39,142 bases of DNA from Chlorobiaceae bacterium (GCA_013334975.1 JAAXWL010000004.1:1-39142); one strand, 5' to 3'; shown: positions 8,452 to 18,799, numbered from the stretch's first letter. The notes: generated by a model from the letters alone, not told the origin. Program-made: numbers and translations.

Positions 8452-9864
8452 ATGGCAGTCATGAAATTCGGCGGCACCTCTGTCGGCACGGCAAGCGCCA
8501 TGCGACAGGCTATCGCCATTATCGCCGGGAAGCGAAAAACCGGCGTGCCGCTGGTCGTCCTGAGCGCTTGCAGCGGCATCACCAACAAGCTCATCCAGAT
8601 CGCTGACGCGGCTGGAGCCGGGCGTCTTGACGAGGCCTTGCAGAAGGCCGACGAGGTCAGGAAGTTTCACCTCGCCCTTACCGGCGAACTCGTCGTCAGC
8701 AAAGCGCTTCAGCAAGAGCTTGCCGGAAAGATCGACGCTTATGTCACCCGGCTTGAGCTTCTTGCCAAGGGAATTGAGATTGTCGGGGAGCTGACCGAAC
8801 GCTCGAAAGATACCTTCTGCTCCTTCGGCGAGCTGCTCTCGACCACCGTGTTTGCTGCCGCTATGGCCGAACAGGGAGTCTGCTGTGAGTGGCTCGATGT
8901 CCGCCAGGTGATGATTACCGATGACCGTTTCGGCTTCGCCCGTCCGGTCGAGCATCTCTGCCAGGCAAAAACGGATGCCATCATCAGACCGAGACTTCAG
9001 TCGGGAGTGATTGTTGTTACCCAGGGCTATATCGGTTCGACCGAAGCCGGAAAAACCACGACGCTTGGACGTGGCGGTTCCGATCTTTCGGCTGCGCTGA
9101 TCGGGGCATGGCTGCATGAGGATTCCATAGAAATCTGGACCGATGTGGATGGCGTGATGACTTGTGATCCCCGCCTGGTACCCGAGGCCCGCAGCATCAG
9201 GGTGATGACCTTCTCCGAAGCGGCTGAACTGGCCTATCTCGGCGCCAAGGTGCTGCATCCCGATACCATCGCTCCGGCAGTGAAGAAGAACATCCCGGTC
9301 TATGTGCTGAATTCACTGCATCCCGAGTCACGGGGAACCCTGATCACCGATGATCCGGAACTGCTTTCGGGTATGAGCTATGGTGGTCTGGTCAAGTCGA
9401 TCGCTGTCAAAAAGGGGCAGGCTATCGTTAACATCCGCTCCAACCGGATGTTTGGCCGTCACGGGTTCATGAGTGAGCTGTTCGATGTCTTCGAGCGTTT
9501 TGCCATATCGGTCGAAATGATTTCGACCAGCGAAGTATCGGTTTCGCTGACCGTTGAGGATGCCCTTCTGAGCGAGCCCTTCATCCAGGAGGCAAGAACA
9601 CTCGGCGAGGTGGAGATTGAGCACAAAGTGGCGACGGTCAGTATTGTTGGCGACAACCTCCGAATGTCGAGAGGCGTTGCTGGCAGGATTTTCGGCTCAC
9701 TGCGCCAGGTGAATCTGAGGATGATTTCCCAGGGGGCCTCGGAAATCAATGTCGGCGTGGTGGTCGAAGAGAAGGATGTGCTGGCGGCGGTCTCTGCCCT
9801 GCATCACGAGTTTTTTCCCGAAGATCAGTGCTCCGGTATCTTCGAGAAACCGGCAGGGAGCTGA
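8452..9864 (+). CDS. lysC: Aspartate kinase
   Basis: Aspartokinase phosphorylates aspartate as the entry to lysine, threonine, methionine and diaminopimelate. The 470-residue protein starts with KFGGTSVG at residues 5-12; TTLGRGGSD is at 203-211 and WTDVDGV at 229-235, all family signatures. The last 150 residues form tandem ACT domains, the usual site of feedback inhibition by end-product amino acids. It is a stand-alone kinase, with no fused homoserine dehydrogenase. ATG 8452 and an in-frame ATG 8461 are both possible; the first gives the better family start. purM follows after 60 bases. Confidence 0.94.
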   Translation: MAVMKFGGTSVGTASAMRQAIAIIAGKRKTGVPLVVLSACSGITNKLIQIADAAGAGRLDEALQKADEVRKFHLALTGELVVSKALQQELAGKIDAYVTRLELLAKGIEIVGELTERSKDTFCSFGELLSTTVFAAAMAEQGVCCEWLDVRQVMITDDRFGFARPVEHLCQAKTDAIIRPRLQSGVIVVTQGYIGSTEAGKTTTLGRGGSDLSAALIGAWLHEDSIEIWTDVDGVMTCDPRLVPEARSIRVMTFSEAAELAYLGAKVLHPDTIAPAVKKNIPVYVLNSLHPESRGTLITDDPELLSGMSYGGLVKSIAVKKGQAIVNIRSNRMFGRHGFMSELFDVFERFAISVEMISTSEVSVSLTVEDALLSEPFIQEARTLGEVEIEHKVATVSIVGDNLRMSRGVAGRIFGSLRQVNLRMISQGASEINVGVVVEEKDVLAAVSALHHEFFPEDQCSGIFEKPAGS

Positions 9865-9924
9865 CCGGTACTTGCAGGTTCCACAGATGAAGGATTCAAC
9901 AGGATATAAACGAGAGGAAATGCT

Positions 9925-10914
9925 ATGGATTACAAGAACGCCGGAGTCGATATAACCGCCGGGGAGGAGTTTGTTCGTCTGATCAAGCCGCAGGTACGCC
10001 AGACCTTCACCAGCCAGGTGATGACCGATATTGGAGCTTTCGGAGGATTCTTCAGACCCGATTTTTCGAAATACGACAATCCGGTGCTGGTCAGCAGTAT
10101 CGACGGGGTGGGCACCAAACTCAAGATAGCCGTTGAGCTGGGGCTTTATGACACGGTTGGCTCCTGTCTGGTCAACCATTGTGTCAATGATATTCTTGTC
10201 TGCGGCGCCCGTCCCCTCTTTTTTCTTGACTATTATGCCTGCGGCAAGCTGAAGCCCGAAATCGCCGCTGCCGTGGTCACCGGCATGGTGAGGGCCTGCC
10301 GTGCGAACGGTTGCGCTCTTATCGGTGGAGAGACTGCTGAGATGCCAGGAATCTACGATGCAGAGGATTTTGACCTTGCTGGCACGATTGTCGGTGTCGT
10401 CGATCAGCAGCAGATCATCAACGGTTCGAAAATCGTGGCCGGTGACGTCATGATCGGTCTGCCCTCCACAGGTTTGCACACGAACGGTTATTCGCTTGCC
10501 CGCAAGGTTTTTGAAGGCCGGATGCAGGAGTGCATTGCCGGGCTTGATGGTACGATCGCCGAGGAGCTGCTGAAGGTGCACCGCTCCTACCTTCCGGTCA
10601 TCGAGCCGCTGCTTGGCACCGGAGTACTGCGGGGTATGTCACATATCACCGGAGGCGGCCTCATGGGCAACACCATGCGTATCGTTCCGGAAGGACTGGC
10701 CCTCTTGGTCGATTGGGCTTCCTGGCCGGAGCCGCTTGTTTTCGACCTGATCCGCAAGGAGGGTGCGGTCCCTGAAGAGGATATGCGCCGTACCTTCAAT
10801 CTGGGACTCGGCCTGGTGATGATCACGCCAAAAGATTGTGTCGATCATCTCATGGATCTCTTGAGGTCAAAACAGGAAAATGCCTACATTATAGGTGAAG
10901 TCATCAATGCCTGA
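9925..10914 (+). CDS. purM: Phosphoribosylformylglycinamidine cyclo-ligase (AIR synthetase)
   Basis: PurM closes the imidazole ring in purine synthesis, using ATP. The 329-residue protein has the typical DGVGTK at residues 60-65 and GGETAEMPG at 134-142, and a C-terminal TGGGL segment (in [10 protein letters not shown]). The ATG at 9925 follows a good GAGGAAA ribosome site. It sits in a rightward group with lysC, plsY and gpsA, with a 42-base gap to plsY; a shared transcript is plausible although the pathways differ. Confidence 0.95.
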   Translation: MDYKNAGVDITAGEEFVRLIKPQVRQTFTSQVMTDIGAFGGFFRPDFSKYDNPVLVSSIDGVGTKLKIAVELGLYDTVGSCLVNHCVNDILVCGARPLFFLDYYACGKLKPEIAAAVVTGMVRACRANGCALIGGETAEMPGIYDAEDFDLAGTIVGVVDQQQIINGSKIVAGDVMIGLPSTGLHTNGYSLARKVFEGRMQECIAGLDGTIAEELLKVHRSYLPVIEPLLGTGVLRGMSHITGGGLMGNTMRIVPEGLALLVDWASWPEPLVFDLIRKEGAVPEEDMRRTFNLGLGLVMITPKDCVDHLMDLLRSKQENAYIIGEVINA

Positions 10915-10956
10915 CCCTCCGATTGATCGTTAGTTCATCATTCAATCAAGACCGTT

Positions 10957-11655
10957 ATGCTGACCTTTATCGCAATCATCGCCGTCTCTTACCTCATCGG
11001 CTCCATTCCGACCAGCATCATTGCCGCCAGGATGCTCAAAGGTATCGATATCCGCAAGTTCGGCAGTGGCAATGCCGGAGGCACCAACGCATTCAGGGTG
11101 CTTGGCTGGAAAGCCGGGCTTGCCGTTACGCTCATCGACATCGCCAAGGGGACTGTGGCTGCCGTGCAGGTTGTTGCCCTGTTCAAGGCCTACCCCCTCG
11201 GAGCCTATCCTGACATGAACGAGGTCGCTTTGCGTCTTGTTGCAGGCATGAGCGCCGTTATCGGCCATGTCTTTACGGTCTTTGCCGGTTTCAAAGGAGG
11301 CAAAGGGGTCAGTACGGCGGCCGGTATGCTGATCGGCATCGCTCCGGTAAGCATGCTGATGGTGATCGGTGTGTTCATTCTCACCGTCACGGCATCGCGA
11401 TACGTCTCGGTCGGATCAATTCTGGCAGCACTGGCGTTTCCGCTCATCATCGCGATACGCAAATATATTTTCGAACTCGGCTCGGGTCTCGATTACAGCT
11501 TTTTCGGAAAGTGGTTCGTCCATGACAGCCTCGATTACCATCTGCTGATCTTCGGCGGCATCGTCGCTGCGGCAATCATCTATACCCATCGGGCCAACAT
11601 CAAGCGGCTCTTTTCGGGAACCGAGAACCGCCTTTCCTTCGGGCGGCGTGCCTGA
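10957..11655 (+). CDS. plsY: Acyl-phosphate:glycerol-3-phosphate acyltransferase
   Basis: PlsY is the inner-membrane enzyme that transfers an acyl group from acyl phosphate to glycerol 3-phosphate, the first step of phospholipid synthesis. The 232-residue protein shows the conserved loops [10 protein letters not shown] at residues 36-45 and [10 protein letters not shown] at 111-120, separated by hydrophobic membrane segments, as expected for the family. It is slightly longer than average, with extra residues around 175-205. It lies 15 bases ahead of gpsA, which makes its glycerol 3-phosphate substrate, a functionally sensible pair. Confidence 0.94.
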   Translation: MLTFIAIIAVSYLIGSIPTSIIAARMLKGIDIRKFGSGNAGGTNAFRVLGWKAGLAVTLIDIAKGTVAAVQVVALFKAYPLGAYPDMNEVALRLVAGMSAVIGHVFTVFAGFKGGKGVSTAAGMLIGIAPVSMLMVIGVFILTVTASRYVSVGSILAALAFPLIIAIRKYIFELGSGLDYSFFGKWFVHDSLDYHLLIFGGIVAAAIIYTHRANIKRLFSGTENRLSFGRRA

Positions 11656-11670
11656 CAGCCGGTGTCCCTG

Positions 11671-12690
11671 ATGAAGATTACCGTTCTCGGTGCGGGAAGC
11701 TGGGGGACAACGCTTGCCATTCTTCTGGCCAACAAAGGCCACGAGGTCACCCTGTGGGCTCACAGGACGGAGTTCGCCAGGGCGCTTGAGGCTGATCGTG
11801 AGAACAAGCGCTATCTCAGAGGGATCGTTTTTCCGGATAACCTGCATGTTGTCGAAGCGCTGCACGACGCTGTCAGTAAGGCGCAGATGATCGTTACGGC
11901 AGTGCCTTCCCATGCGCTTCGTGAAACAGCACAGGGGTTTGCTAACGAACCTCTCGATGACAAGATCATCGTTAACGTCGCCAAAGGACTCGAGCTGAAG
12001 AGCGGTAAACGGATGTCTGAAGTGCTGCTCGAAACACTTCCGGGACTCACGCCCGAGAGCGTTGCCGTCCTTTATGGGCCGAGCCATGCCGAAGAGGTCG
12101 TTCGCCAGCAACCTACCACCGTTGTTGCTTGCTCCCTTTCAGAAAAAACGGCCCGCTTAGTTCAGGAAGCCTTTCATACCAAATACTTTCGTGTCTATGT
12201 CAACACTGACCTGGTTGGAGTCGAAATAGCCGGTTCGGTGAAAAATGTCATTGCCATAGCGGCCGGAATTTCGGACGGGCTCGGTTTTGGCGACAATGCC
12301 AAAGCGGCCATCATTACCAGGGGGCTTGCCGAGATTTCAAGGCTCAGCGCCAGACTCGGCGCCGACCCGCTCACGATTTCGGGTCTTTCCGGTATCGGCG
12401 ATCTGGTCGTGACCTGCCTGAGTCGGCACAGTCGCAATCGCTCGGTTGGAGAGCAGATCGGCAAAGGGCGCAAGCTCAAGGCCGTTCTGGCCGAAATGAG
12501 TATGGTTGCCGAAGGGGTGCTCTCATCGAAAGCCGTGGTTGATCTGGCCGGACGTCTCGGGGTCGATATGCCGATCTCGCAAGCCGTCTACCAGATGCTT
12601 TTCGAAGATAAACCCGCCCAGCAGGCAATTCTCGACCTGATGCAGCGGGAGCCCAGATCCGAGAGGGAACCCGGATCCGGGTATAACTGA
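11671..12690 (+). CDS. gpsA: Glycerol-3-phosphate dehydrogenase [NAD(P)+]
   Basis: GpsA reduces dihydroxyacetone phosphate to glycerol 3-phosphate for phospholipid synthesis. The 339-residue protein begins [16 protein letters not shown], with the dinucleotide loop GAGSWG at residues 7-12. The catalytic lysine region [16 protein letters not shown] is near residues 190-205, and [10 protein letters not shown] follows. I chose ATG 11671 because it gives the canonical start; an upstream GTG at 11662 is less likely. It follows plsY by 15 bases and converges on sixA with a 12-base gap. Confidence 0.95.
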   Translation: MKITVLGAGSWGTTLAILLANKGHEVTLWAHRTEFARALEADRENKRYLRGIVFPDNLHVVEALHDAVSKAQMIVTAVPSHALRETAQGFANEPLDDKIIVNVAKGLELKSGKRMSEVLLETLPGLTPESVAVLYGPSHAEEVVRQQPTTVVACSLSEKTARLVQEAFHTKYFRVYVNTDLVGVEIAGSVKNVIAIAAGISDGLGFGDNAKAAIITRGLAEISRLSARLGADPLTISGLSGIGDLVVTCLSRHSRNRSVGEQIGKGRKLKAVLAEMSMVAEGVLSSKAVVDLAGRLGVDMPISQAVYQMLFEDKPAQQAILDLMQREPRSEREPGSGYN

Positions 12691-12702
12691 GCTTTTTCTG
12701 CT

Positions 12703-13194
12703 TCAGTCCTTTTTCGGATATTCGTACCAGGTAAGTGTTCCGCTCTCCTCTCCGGCCTCATGCCACCGGTCACACTCCAGATCGATTCTTGCAATTCCAC
12801 AGGTCTCCATGGCGTCTGTCGGTTTGCCGGTGAGCCAGCGTATCAAAGAGCTGATGGTCGGGTTGTGACCAAAAAGCATGATGGTTTCGAAGGCATCATC
12901 AAGAGCCTGAACAATGGTCGCAAGAGCCTCCGTATCCCCTTCGTAGATGTCGATGTTGTGCCTGATTTCGCCTGTCTCGATACCCAGGGTATCGGCGAAG
13001 ATTTGTGCGGTTTCGAGCGCCCTTGTTGCCGGGCTTGAGACGAGCAGTTCAGGGATGATTCCCTGATGGAGGAGGTGTGTACTCATCGAGTCTGCTTCGG
13101 CATGGCCCCTGGTGGTGAGGGGGCGTTCGAAATCGGCTATCGTTGGGTCGTGCCAGCCTGCTTTTGCGTGCCGGACAAGATAAATGACTTTCAT
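12703..13194 (-). CDS. sixA: SixA-like phosphohistidine phosphatase
   Basis: This 163-residue protein is a small histidine phosphatase. The catalytic RHA motif is YLVRHAKAGW at residues 5-14 (His9), a conserved SSPATRALETA is at 53-63, and the second catalytic histidine is His110 in LFGHNPT. Length and motifs fit SixA, which removes phosphate from phosphohistidine in signalling proteins, but the true substrate here is unknown. Its ATG overlaps the nagZ stop by four bases (ATGA), so its translation is probably coupled to nagZ. Confidence 0.88.
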   Translation of the reverse strand: MKVIYLVRHAKAGWHDPTIADFERPLTTRGHAEADSMSTHLLHQGIIPELLVSSPATRALETAQIFADTLGIETGEIRHNIDIYEGDTEALATIVQALDDAFETIMLFGHNPTISSLIRWLTGKPTDAMETCGIARIDLECDRWHEAGEESGTLTWYEYPKKD

Positions 13195-14309
13195 TTGCGG
13201 GGAAAGATGGTTCGTGTTTTCAGGGCCATGATGCGTCGGTACGAGGCATCAATTCTATCAGGAGCTATGGTTCCTTTCTCGACCAGTCGCCTGATGATGC
13301 CGGCAGCTTGCTCTGCAACCAGCGGATCGTAGCTGACGTTGTTGCCAAAGAGCAGCATATCGACACCGGCATCGAGGGCCATGCGGATGGCCTCTTCCTG
13401 GCTGTATCGGTCAGTAATGGCCTTCATCTGCATGTCGTCGCTGATGACCACACCCCTGAATCCGAGTCTGGTGCGAAGCAGCCCACCAACAATCGCTTTG
13501 GAGAGTGTTGCCGGGCAGAGGCTGTCGAGACGGGCGTTGAAGACGTGGGCCGTCATGACCGGGTCGTCATAGCCCTGGCAGATCAGTTCGCGATATGGTT
13601 CAAGCTCGGTTTCGGACCAGGTGGCGGTAACATCGGTGAACCCCTTGTGCGTATCCTGCGTTGAGCTGCCGTGTCCGGGAAAGTGCTTCAGGACGGCGAT
13701 AACCCCGTGCTGATAGAAGGCATCCACAACGATGCCAGCCTGTCGGGCAACGACTGCCGGGTCACCGGAGTAGCTCCGGTCAAGCTTGCCGATGACAGGA
13801 TTGGCGGGATTGGTGTTCAGATCGACACAGGGTGCGAGGTTCATGTTGATACCGAGACGCGCCAGCAATGCGGCGGTCGATCCGGCGGCCTGGCGGGTGG
13901 TGTCGGCGTTGTCAATCGCTCCGAGGCGAGCCGCAGACACAGATGGAGGAAAGCCGCGAGCCGGTTTGAGACGGCAGACACGTCCACCCTCCTGGTCGAT
14001 GGCGATGAAGAGTGGGATTGACGACAGTTGTTGCAGCCCGGCTGTGAGGCGCTGGAGTTGATCCGCCGAATCGATGTTTCGCACGGGCGAGGCCGCAGTG
14101 ACGTCATAATCGAACAACACCACACCGCCGATGGCCCGTTTGAGAATATCGGCCTCGATGGCGGGGGCATGCTTCAGATCGACTCCCCTGAACCCGATCA
14201 TGAGCATCTGGCCGATTTTGATCTTCAGGCTGTCCGGACGGGAGCGGGCGGTCACTTCCGGAGGGCAGAGTATGATAAGGAGAAAAAGTGCGAGAAGTCC
14301 TTTTTTCAT
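13191..14309 (-). CDS. nagZ: Beta-N-acetylhexosaminidase (NagZ-like, glycoside hydrolase family 3), exported
   Basis: This family 3 glycosidase removes N-acetylglucosamine-type sugars, probably from peptidoglycan fragments. Counting from ATG 14309 there are 372 residues: a Sec-type signal at 1-22 (MKKGLLALFLLIILCPPEVTA), IDQEGGRV at 104-111, KHFPGHG at 208-214 with the Asp-His pair at 219-221, and the nucleophile Asp291 in SDDMQM. The signal suggests a periplasmic enzyme, unlike the cytoplasmic NagZ of E. coli. An ATG at 14345 would add 12 residues ahead of the signal. It overlaps sixA by four bases at its 3' end. Confidence 0.87.
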   Translation of the reverse strand: MKKGLLALFLLIILCPPEVTARSRPDSLKIKIGQMLMIGFRGVDLKHAPAIEADILKRAIGGVVLFDYDVTAASPVRNIDSADQLQRLTAGLQQLSSIPLFIAIDQEGGRVCRLKPARGFPPSVSAARLGAIDNADTTRQAAGSTAALLARLGINMNLAPCVDLNTNPANPVIGKLDRSYSGDPAVVARQAGIVVDAFYQHGVIAVLKHFPGHGSSTQDTHKGFTDVTATWSETELEPYRELICQGYDDPVMTAHVFNARLDSLCPATLSKAIVGGLLRTRLGFRGVVISDDMQMKAITDRYSQEEAIRMALDAGVDMLLFGNNVSYDPLVAEQAAGIIRRLVEKGTIAPDRIDASYRRIMALKTRTIFPRK

Positions 14310-14380
14310 GGATGGCACGCGGTAGCGGTGACCGGTCGACGGCATCGGGCTGATGGCAGCGACCGGGGTTGGTTCATGAT

Positions 14381-15697
14381 TTATTTCCTCTTCATGGTGA
14401 TTGCGTCGCCCTCAAGGGCGATCGCAACGCTATCGCCTTCGCCGATGGTGCCGGAAAGGATCATCTCCGACAGATGGTTGGTGATACGGCGCTGCATGAC
14501 CCGCTTGAGCGGGCGCGCGCCGAACGCCGGGTCGAACCCTGTACGGGCAAGCCACATCAGCGCCTCATCGGTGATTTCAAGAGAGATTCTCTGACGCATG
14601 GCTGTTGCCCGGATGTGGTCGAACTGGATCGTAACGATCTCTCTCAGGTTATCTCTGGTCAATGGGGTGAACAGAATAACCTCATCGATGCGGTTCAGGA
14701 ATTCGGGTTTGACCTGCTGCTTGAGCAACTGGAAGAGCTTGTCCTGCAGCGCTGCCAACATCGTATTAGCGTCCCGGCCTTCGAGGTGCTCCATTTCGCT
14801 CTGGATAAGCTGGGCGCCAATATTACTGGTCATGATGATGATGGTGTTCTTGAAGTTCACCAGGCGCCCCTTGCTGTCGGTCAGTCTTCCGTCATCAAGA
14901 ATCTGCAGCAGGATGTTGAAAACATCGGGGTGTGCTTTTTCGATTTCATCGAGCAGCACAACCGAGAAGGGTTTTCGCCGGACCGCTTCAGTGAGCTGGC
15001 CCCCCTCTTCGTATCCGATGTAGCCGGGAGGCGCCCCAACGAGTCGGCTGACGGTGTGCGATTCCATGTATTCGCTCATGTCGATGCGGATCAGGGCATC
15101 CTCGTCGTCGAAAAGGTAGTCGGCGAGAGTTCGGGCAAGTTCGGTTTTTCCGACCCCGGTCGGGCCGAGAAAGATGAAGGAGCCTATCGGGCGCTTTTCA
15201 TCCCCCATTCCTGCACGGGATCGCTTCACGGCGTCGCTGACCGCTCGAACAGCCTCGTCCTGGCCGATCACCCTGTGGTGAAGTTCGGCCTCGATGCCGA
15301 GCAGCTTCTGACGTTCTGACTGGAGCATCTTACTGACAGGGATACCGGTCCAGCGGGAGACGATGTCGGCGATATCGTCTGAATCGATCTCCTCCTTCAT
15401 GATCAGGTCGCCCGAAGCTTGCCGGGCCTCGATCTTGCGACTGTTTTCCTCGAGTTCCCGCTCTATCTGAATGATTTTTCCGTACCGTATCTCGGCAACC
15501 TTGCCATAGTCACCGCTTCGTTCGTAGTTTTCGGCCTGTACCCGTAGTTCTTCAAGCCCGGATTTGAGACGGCGAGAAGTCTGAATCAGCTCCTTTTCGG
15601 CATCCCACTGCGCCTTGACCGTTGCCTGCTCCTCTTTGAGGCTCGCGATCTGCTTTTCGATGTCGAGCAGTCGCTGCCGGGTATCTGCGGTGTTCAT
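14381..15697 (-). CDS. clpB: ClpB-like disaggregase, half-length (middle domain plus second ATPase only)
   Basis: This 438-residue AAA+ protein matches only the second half of ClpB (normally about 860 residues). Residues 1-100 are a charged coiled-coil matching the ClpB middle domain. The second ATPase follows: WTGIPVSKM near 116-124, Walker A GPTGVGKT at 178-185, Walker B VVLLDE at 246-251, TSN at 290-292 and a GARPLKR sensor in the last 60 residues. The N-domain and first ATPase are absent. The frame is intact with its own ATG and the upstream 131 bases before kdsA hold no remnant, so it is a stable short gene and not a recent break. I recall a comparably short second ClpB in C. tepidum; a full-length copy probably exists elsewhere. 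Confidence 0.88.
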   Translation of the reverse strand: MNTADTRQRLLDIEKQIASLKEEQATVKAQWDAEKELIQTSRRLKSGLEELRVQAENYERSGDYGKVAEIRYGKIIQIERELEENSRKIEARQASGDLIMKEEIDSDDIADIVSRWTGIPVSKMLQSERQKLLGIEAELHHRVIGQDEAVRAVSDAVKRSRAGMGDEKRPIGSFIFLGPTGVGKTELARTLADYLFDDEDALIRIDMSEYMESHTVSRLVGAPPGYIGYEEGGQLTEAVRRKPFSVVLLDEIEKAHPDVFNILLQILDDGRLTDSKGRLVNFKNTIIIMTSNIGAQLIQSEMEHLEGRDANTMLAALQDKLFQLLKQQVKPEFLNRIDEVILFTPLTRDNLREIVTIQFDHIRATAMRQRISLEITDEALMWLARTGFDPAFGARPLKRVMQRRITNHLSEMILSGTIGEGDSVAIALEGDAITMKRK

Positions 15698-15828
15698 ATT
15701 CTGCTATCGTTGGTTAGACAGTGAAAAGAAAAATTATTGATTAAATTGAGGGCTTGAGTATTCAAGTAAAAAACAAATCGGCGCCATCCGGTTTTTTATC
15801 GTCAGCTCTTAATTTAACAGGATAATCT

Positions 15829-16671
15829 ATGCAAAAGTTCTCGATAGGTCCCACGGCACTGCCGGGACACATGGGACTGTTCCTCATTGCAGGCCCTTGC
15901 CTTATCGAAAACCGGAAGATGGCCCTCGAGGTCGCCACCGAACTCGATCGCATCGGGCAGGAAGAAGGAATTCCTGTTATTTTCAAGGGCTCCTATCGCA
16001 AGGCGAACCGATCATCCTCCTCGTCGTTTACCGGCATCGGCGATCGTGAGGCGCTGGACATTCTCCGTGAAATCAGGGATACGTTCAATATGCCCGTTCT
16101 GACCGACGTTCATGAAACGTCGGAAATCGATCTTGCCGCCTCCTGTGTCGATGTGCTCCAGATTCCGGCCTTTCTTTGCCGACAGACGGAGCTGATCGTG
16201 GCTGCGGCCTCAACCGGACTTGCCGTCAACATCAAGAAAGGGCAGTTTATGGCGCCGGAGGATATGCGGTTTGCCGCAGAGAAGGCTGCTGCAACCGGGA
16301 ACCGGAAGATCATGCTCACCGAGCGAGGAACCACCTTCGGTTATCACAATCTTGTGGTTGATTTCCGGGCGCTCCCGATCATGGCCGATTCCGGCTGGCC
16401 GGTTATTTTCGATGCGACACACAGCGTCCAGTTGCCGGGCGCACAATCGGGCGTTTCGGGAGGTGATCGACGCTTTCTGCTGCCTCTTGCCCGTGCAGCC
16501 GTGGCAACCGGTGTGGACGGACTCTTTTTCGAGGTGCATCCTGAGCCGTCGAGCGCCATGTCCGATGCTGCAACCCAGGCGCCACTTCATGAATTCGGTG
16601 CTCTGGTGCGGGAACTCATGCAGCTCCAGGAGTGCATGTTGTCGATCAGGGAAGCTTTTCATTCACGTTAA
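15829..16671 (+). CDS. kdsA: 3-deoxy-8-phosphooctulonate synthase (Kdo-8-phosphate synthase)
   Basis: KdsA condenses phosphoenolpyruvate with arabinose 5-phosphate to make Kdo 8-phosphate for lipopolysaccharide. The 280-residue protein has [10 protein letters not shown] at residues 18-27, [11 protein letters not shown] near 53-63 and ATHSVQLPG near 202-210. Cys24 in AGPC marks it as the metal-dependent class; the metal-independent E. coli type has Asn there. An AGGA lies 8-11 bases upstream of the ATG. It is divergent from the ClpB-like gene and is followed 36 bases later by a KdsC-like gene. Confidence 0.95.
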   Translation: MQKFSIGPTALPGHMGLFLIAGPCLIENRKMALEVATELDRIGQEEGIPVIFKGSYRKANRSSSSSFTGIGDREALDILREIRDTFNMPVLTDVHETSEIDLAASCVDVLQIPAFLCRQTELIVAAASTGLAVNIKKGQFMAPEDMRFAAEKAAATGNRKIMLTERGTTFGYHNLVVDFRALPIMADSGWPVIFDATHSVQLPGAQSGVSGGDRRFLLPLARAAVATGVDGLFFEVHPEPSSAMSDAATQAPLHEFGALVRELMQLQECMLSIREAFHSR

Positions 16672-16707
16672 TCCTCTACACCATTGAGCTCTTTCCAGTT
16701 TTTCGGT

Positions 16708-17256
16708 ATGCAGCCCTATCAGGCTGATCCATCCTCACAGATAAGCACCGCCCTCGACGGCATCAAGGCGCTGGTCATTTCACTTGACGGAGTCCTCAGT
16801 AACGGAACCATCGCGCTGGATGGCGAAGGGCGGGAGATGCCTGGGGTCTATTGCCGGGATATGATCGCTATACGGGAAGCGTTACGTCTCGGTATGCAGG
16901 TGGCTGTTATTGCCGGTCGCGATGCCCGAGCATGGCGCTCATTGCTTGAAACAGCAGGTCCGGTCGATCTTTATCTCGACGGCGAGGAGCGACTCGAAGC
17001 ATACGAATCGTTTAAAAGCCTCCACGGACTGCAGGACGATGATTGTGCCGGCATCGCTGACGATATCGAAGACCTTGAGATGCTCAAGCGGGTCGGTTTG
17101 CCGGTGACCCCGATCAACGGCGCCGATTACCTGCGCAACAGAGTGGCTTACATCTCGGTGTTCGAAGGAGGCCGCGGTTGCATCAGGGAGATCGTTGAGA
17201 TGATCCTCGAGCATCAGGGACGCTGGGAGTACAGTGAAAAGCAACCCCAGGGCTGA
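16708..17256 (+). CDS. KdsC-like HAD protein with degenerate active site
   Basis: This 182-residue protein aligns end to end with KdsC, the phosphatase that follows KdsA in Kdo synthesis, and it sits right after kdsA. The active site looks lost: motif I reads VISLDGVLSNG, with Ser25 where the nucleophile Asp of DxDG belongs; motif II reads VIAGRD with Ala69 for Thr; the motif III Lys appears replaced by Arg95; only the acidic pair of motif IV (ADD, 118-119) remains. The C-terminal GGRGCIREIVEMIL of KdsC is kept. So it is probably not a phosphatase of the usual kind and may be a structural or regulatory partner. Alignment is by eye. The start is uncertain: TTG at 16684 would add eight residues, and neither start has a good ribosome site. 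Confidence 0.78.
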   Translation: MQPYQADPSSQISTALDGIKALVISLDGVLSNGTIALDGEGREMPGVYCRDMIAIREALRLGMQVAVIAGRDARAWRSLLETAGPVDLYLDGEERLEAYESFKSLHGLQDDDCAGIADDIEDLEMLKRVGLPVTPINGADYLRNRVAYISVFEGGRGCIREIVEMILEHQGRWEYSEKQPQG

Positions 17257-17308
17257 GGGCGTTTTTTTTATTACCTGAATACAGATTGAGCCCGAAGTTT
17301 ACCCGGTT

Positions 17309-18799
17309 TCAATGAAGATGGCGGCCATGATTACCTTTGTTCCTGACAGCGGACGGCTCCGGATTCAGAAATGCGGCCATTTCGGTGAGTGACATCGTGC
17401 CAACGATGTTGGTGCCGTGTCCGGGTTCGATATGCAGGTCTCCGTGATAGTCGATGCCGGATTCGATGGCGATCTCGAGTGCATCGAGCTTGCCCAGGAG
17501 GCTGTAGGCTGCCGATTGCGGTGTGGAACACGAGACTGGCGGATTGCCTCTTCCATGCACCACGTAACCTTCAGGAACCATCTCGCCATCCGGATAGTGG
17601 TGCCAGTGCGTCATTGCGCAACCGGTGCGTTCAAGCAACCGGGGAAAAAGGCTGTCTGGCCTTAACCTCAAGAGAATGCTGGCGATCATGGCATTGCCAA
17701 CCGCATGGGCAATGATGGTCAGCGTGTCGAACGATGGTTTCGAGACCATATCGGGGGGTAGTCCCTTCGGCGTGGCCAGCCGTGCCCGTCCGTTTTCAAA
17801 GCCGATTTCCACCAGATCGTACCTTCCGTCGAGGTCGGTTTTCCGGCATCCCGAACGGGTGGTGATGATACGTACCGGCGGTATGGGGACCAGCAGCACC
17901 CTTCCGGCAAGCCTCACCGGAATGATGGTCTGGCCATCTGATGAGGCAGGCGTCTCATGATCCGCCATCCAACACCCATTATCGGCTGCCGGAAGGGTGG
18001 CTACCGGGAGTTGACGCGCAAAAAAGCCATAACTCATACCACTTCGTTCATCCAGGTATCGTGCCACAATCTTCCGGTAGAAGCCGCTCCGATAGTCGAG
18101 CGATTCGCGAGCGGTGTGGTTCATGAAGTGGTGGTTGGATGTCCAGAGGCGACCACAAGTCACGAAATCCTCCGCAATTTTCCTGAACTCCGCCGTCGAG
18201 CTATCGAGCGCTCCCGGCAGAATATCGAGGTCACCTTCACGGGGAGGCACCACCTGCGCGGTGATTTTAGGAATCAGCGATTCGAGCACATCACGGAGTT
18301 CCGGCAGTGGCGTCCCGAAGGTGGCGATGCCTCCGTTCATACTGCACACCGTCCAGGAGTCATCACTCACATAAATCAGGAGATGCACCATCTCCCAGGC
18401 CAGACGCCCGATGACCGCGTCGAGTGTCTCCTGGGGCGTCTGGTCGGCACTTACCGGCGGGGGTCCGTCGTAGATGCCGACAATAAGATTGTTGTACAGT
18501 GTTGAAACCCGATTGATCGGCAGGAGTTCGTCGGGAAAGACTCCCGGTGCAAGAACGGCTGTGCCGGCACGGTAACGGCAACCGGATTGACCGGCATCAC
18601 GGTGTTCAACGACCGAGACGCCGCATCTCCTGAAGGTCTCTCCCAGGGCAGCAGTGAACCGTGCGAGCCTTGGGCTCAGTTCGGGAGCCGGGTCTATGGC
18701 GATCTGCAGCGATGCGCTCATCGCCTGGGGAGTGAGCGGAGTCGTTGACGGAATGCCGAGCAGGCGGTTCAGCCAGAAAGATCCGATGCGTTCAGTCAT
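17309..18799 (-). CDS. Conserved-looking protein of unknown function
   Basis: I do not recognise this 496-residue protein. It has no signal peptide, no clear membrane segment and no nucleotide-binding loop that I can see. Notable are a hydrophobic GRVLLVPIPPVRII segment in the middle and a histidine-rich C-terminal third (THWHHYPDGEMVPEGYVVHGRG, then DYHGDLHIEPGHGTN), which could bind metal, and an NHGRHLH end. Codon use and a long uninterrupted frame argue that it is a real gene. It lies 56 bases after nadK on the same strand and is probably the last gene of the pyrE-tyrA-nadK transcript. Confidence 0.75.
   Translation of the reverse strand: MTERIGSFWLNRLLGIPSTTPLTPQAMSASLQIAIDPAPELSPRLARFTAALGETFRRCGVSVVEHRDAGQSGCRYRAGTAVLAPGVFPDELLPINRVSTLYNNLIVGIYDGPPPVSADQTPQETLDAVIGRLAWEMVHLLIYVSDDSWTVCSMNGGIATFGTPLPELRDVLESLIPKITAQVVPPREGDLDILPGALDSSTAEFRKIAEDFVTCGRLWTSNHHFMNHTARESLDYRSGFYRKIVARYLDERSGMSYGFFARQLPVATLPAADNGCWMADHETPASSDGQTIIPVRLAGRVLLVPIPPVRIITTRSGCRKTDLDGRYDLVEIGFENGRARLATPKGLPPDMVSKPSFDTLTIIAHAVGNAMIASILLRLRPDSLFPRLLERTGCAMTHWHHYPDGEMVPEGYVVHGRGNPPVSCSTPQSAAYSLLGKLDALEIAIESGIDYHGDLHIEPGHGTNIVGTMSLTEMAAFLNPEPSAVRNKGNHGRHLH

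Noticed and set aside
8452-9258. Long minus-strand open frame over lysC
   Set aside because: It is the antisense shadow of lysC, whose motifs are clear, and its composition is typical of reversed coding DNA.
15749-15766. Small CTTGA/TCAAG palindrome upstream of kdsA
   Set aside because: Five-base arms are expected by chance; no consensus to name it.
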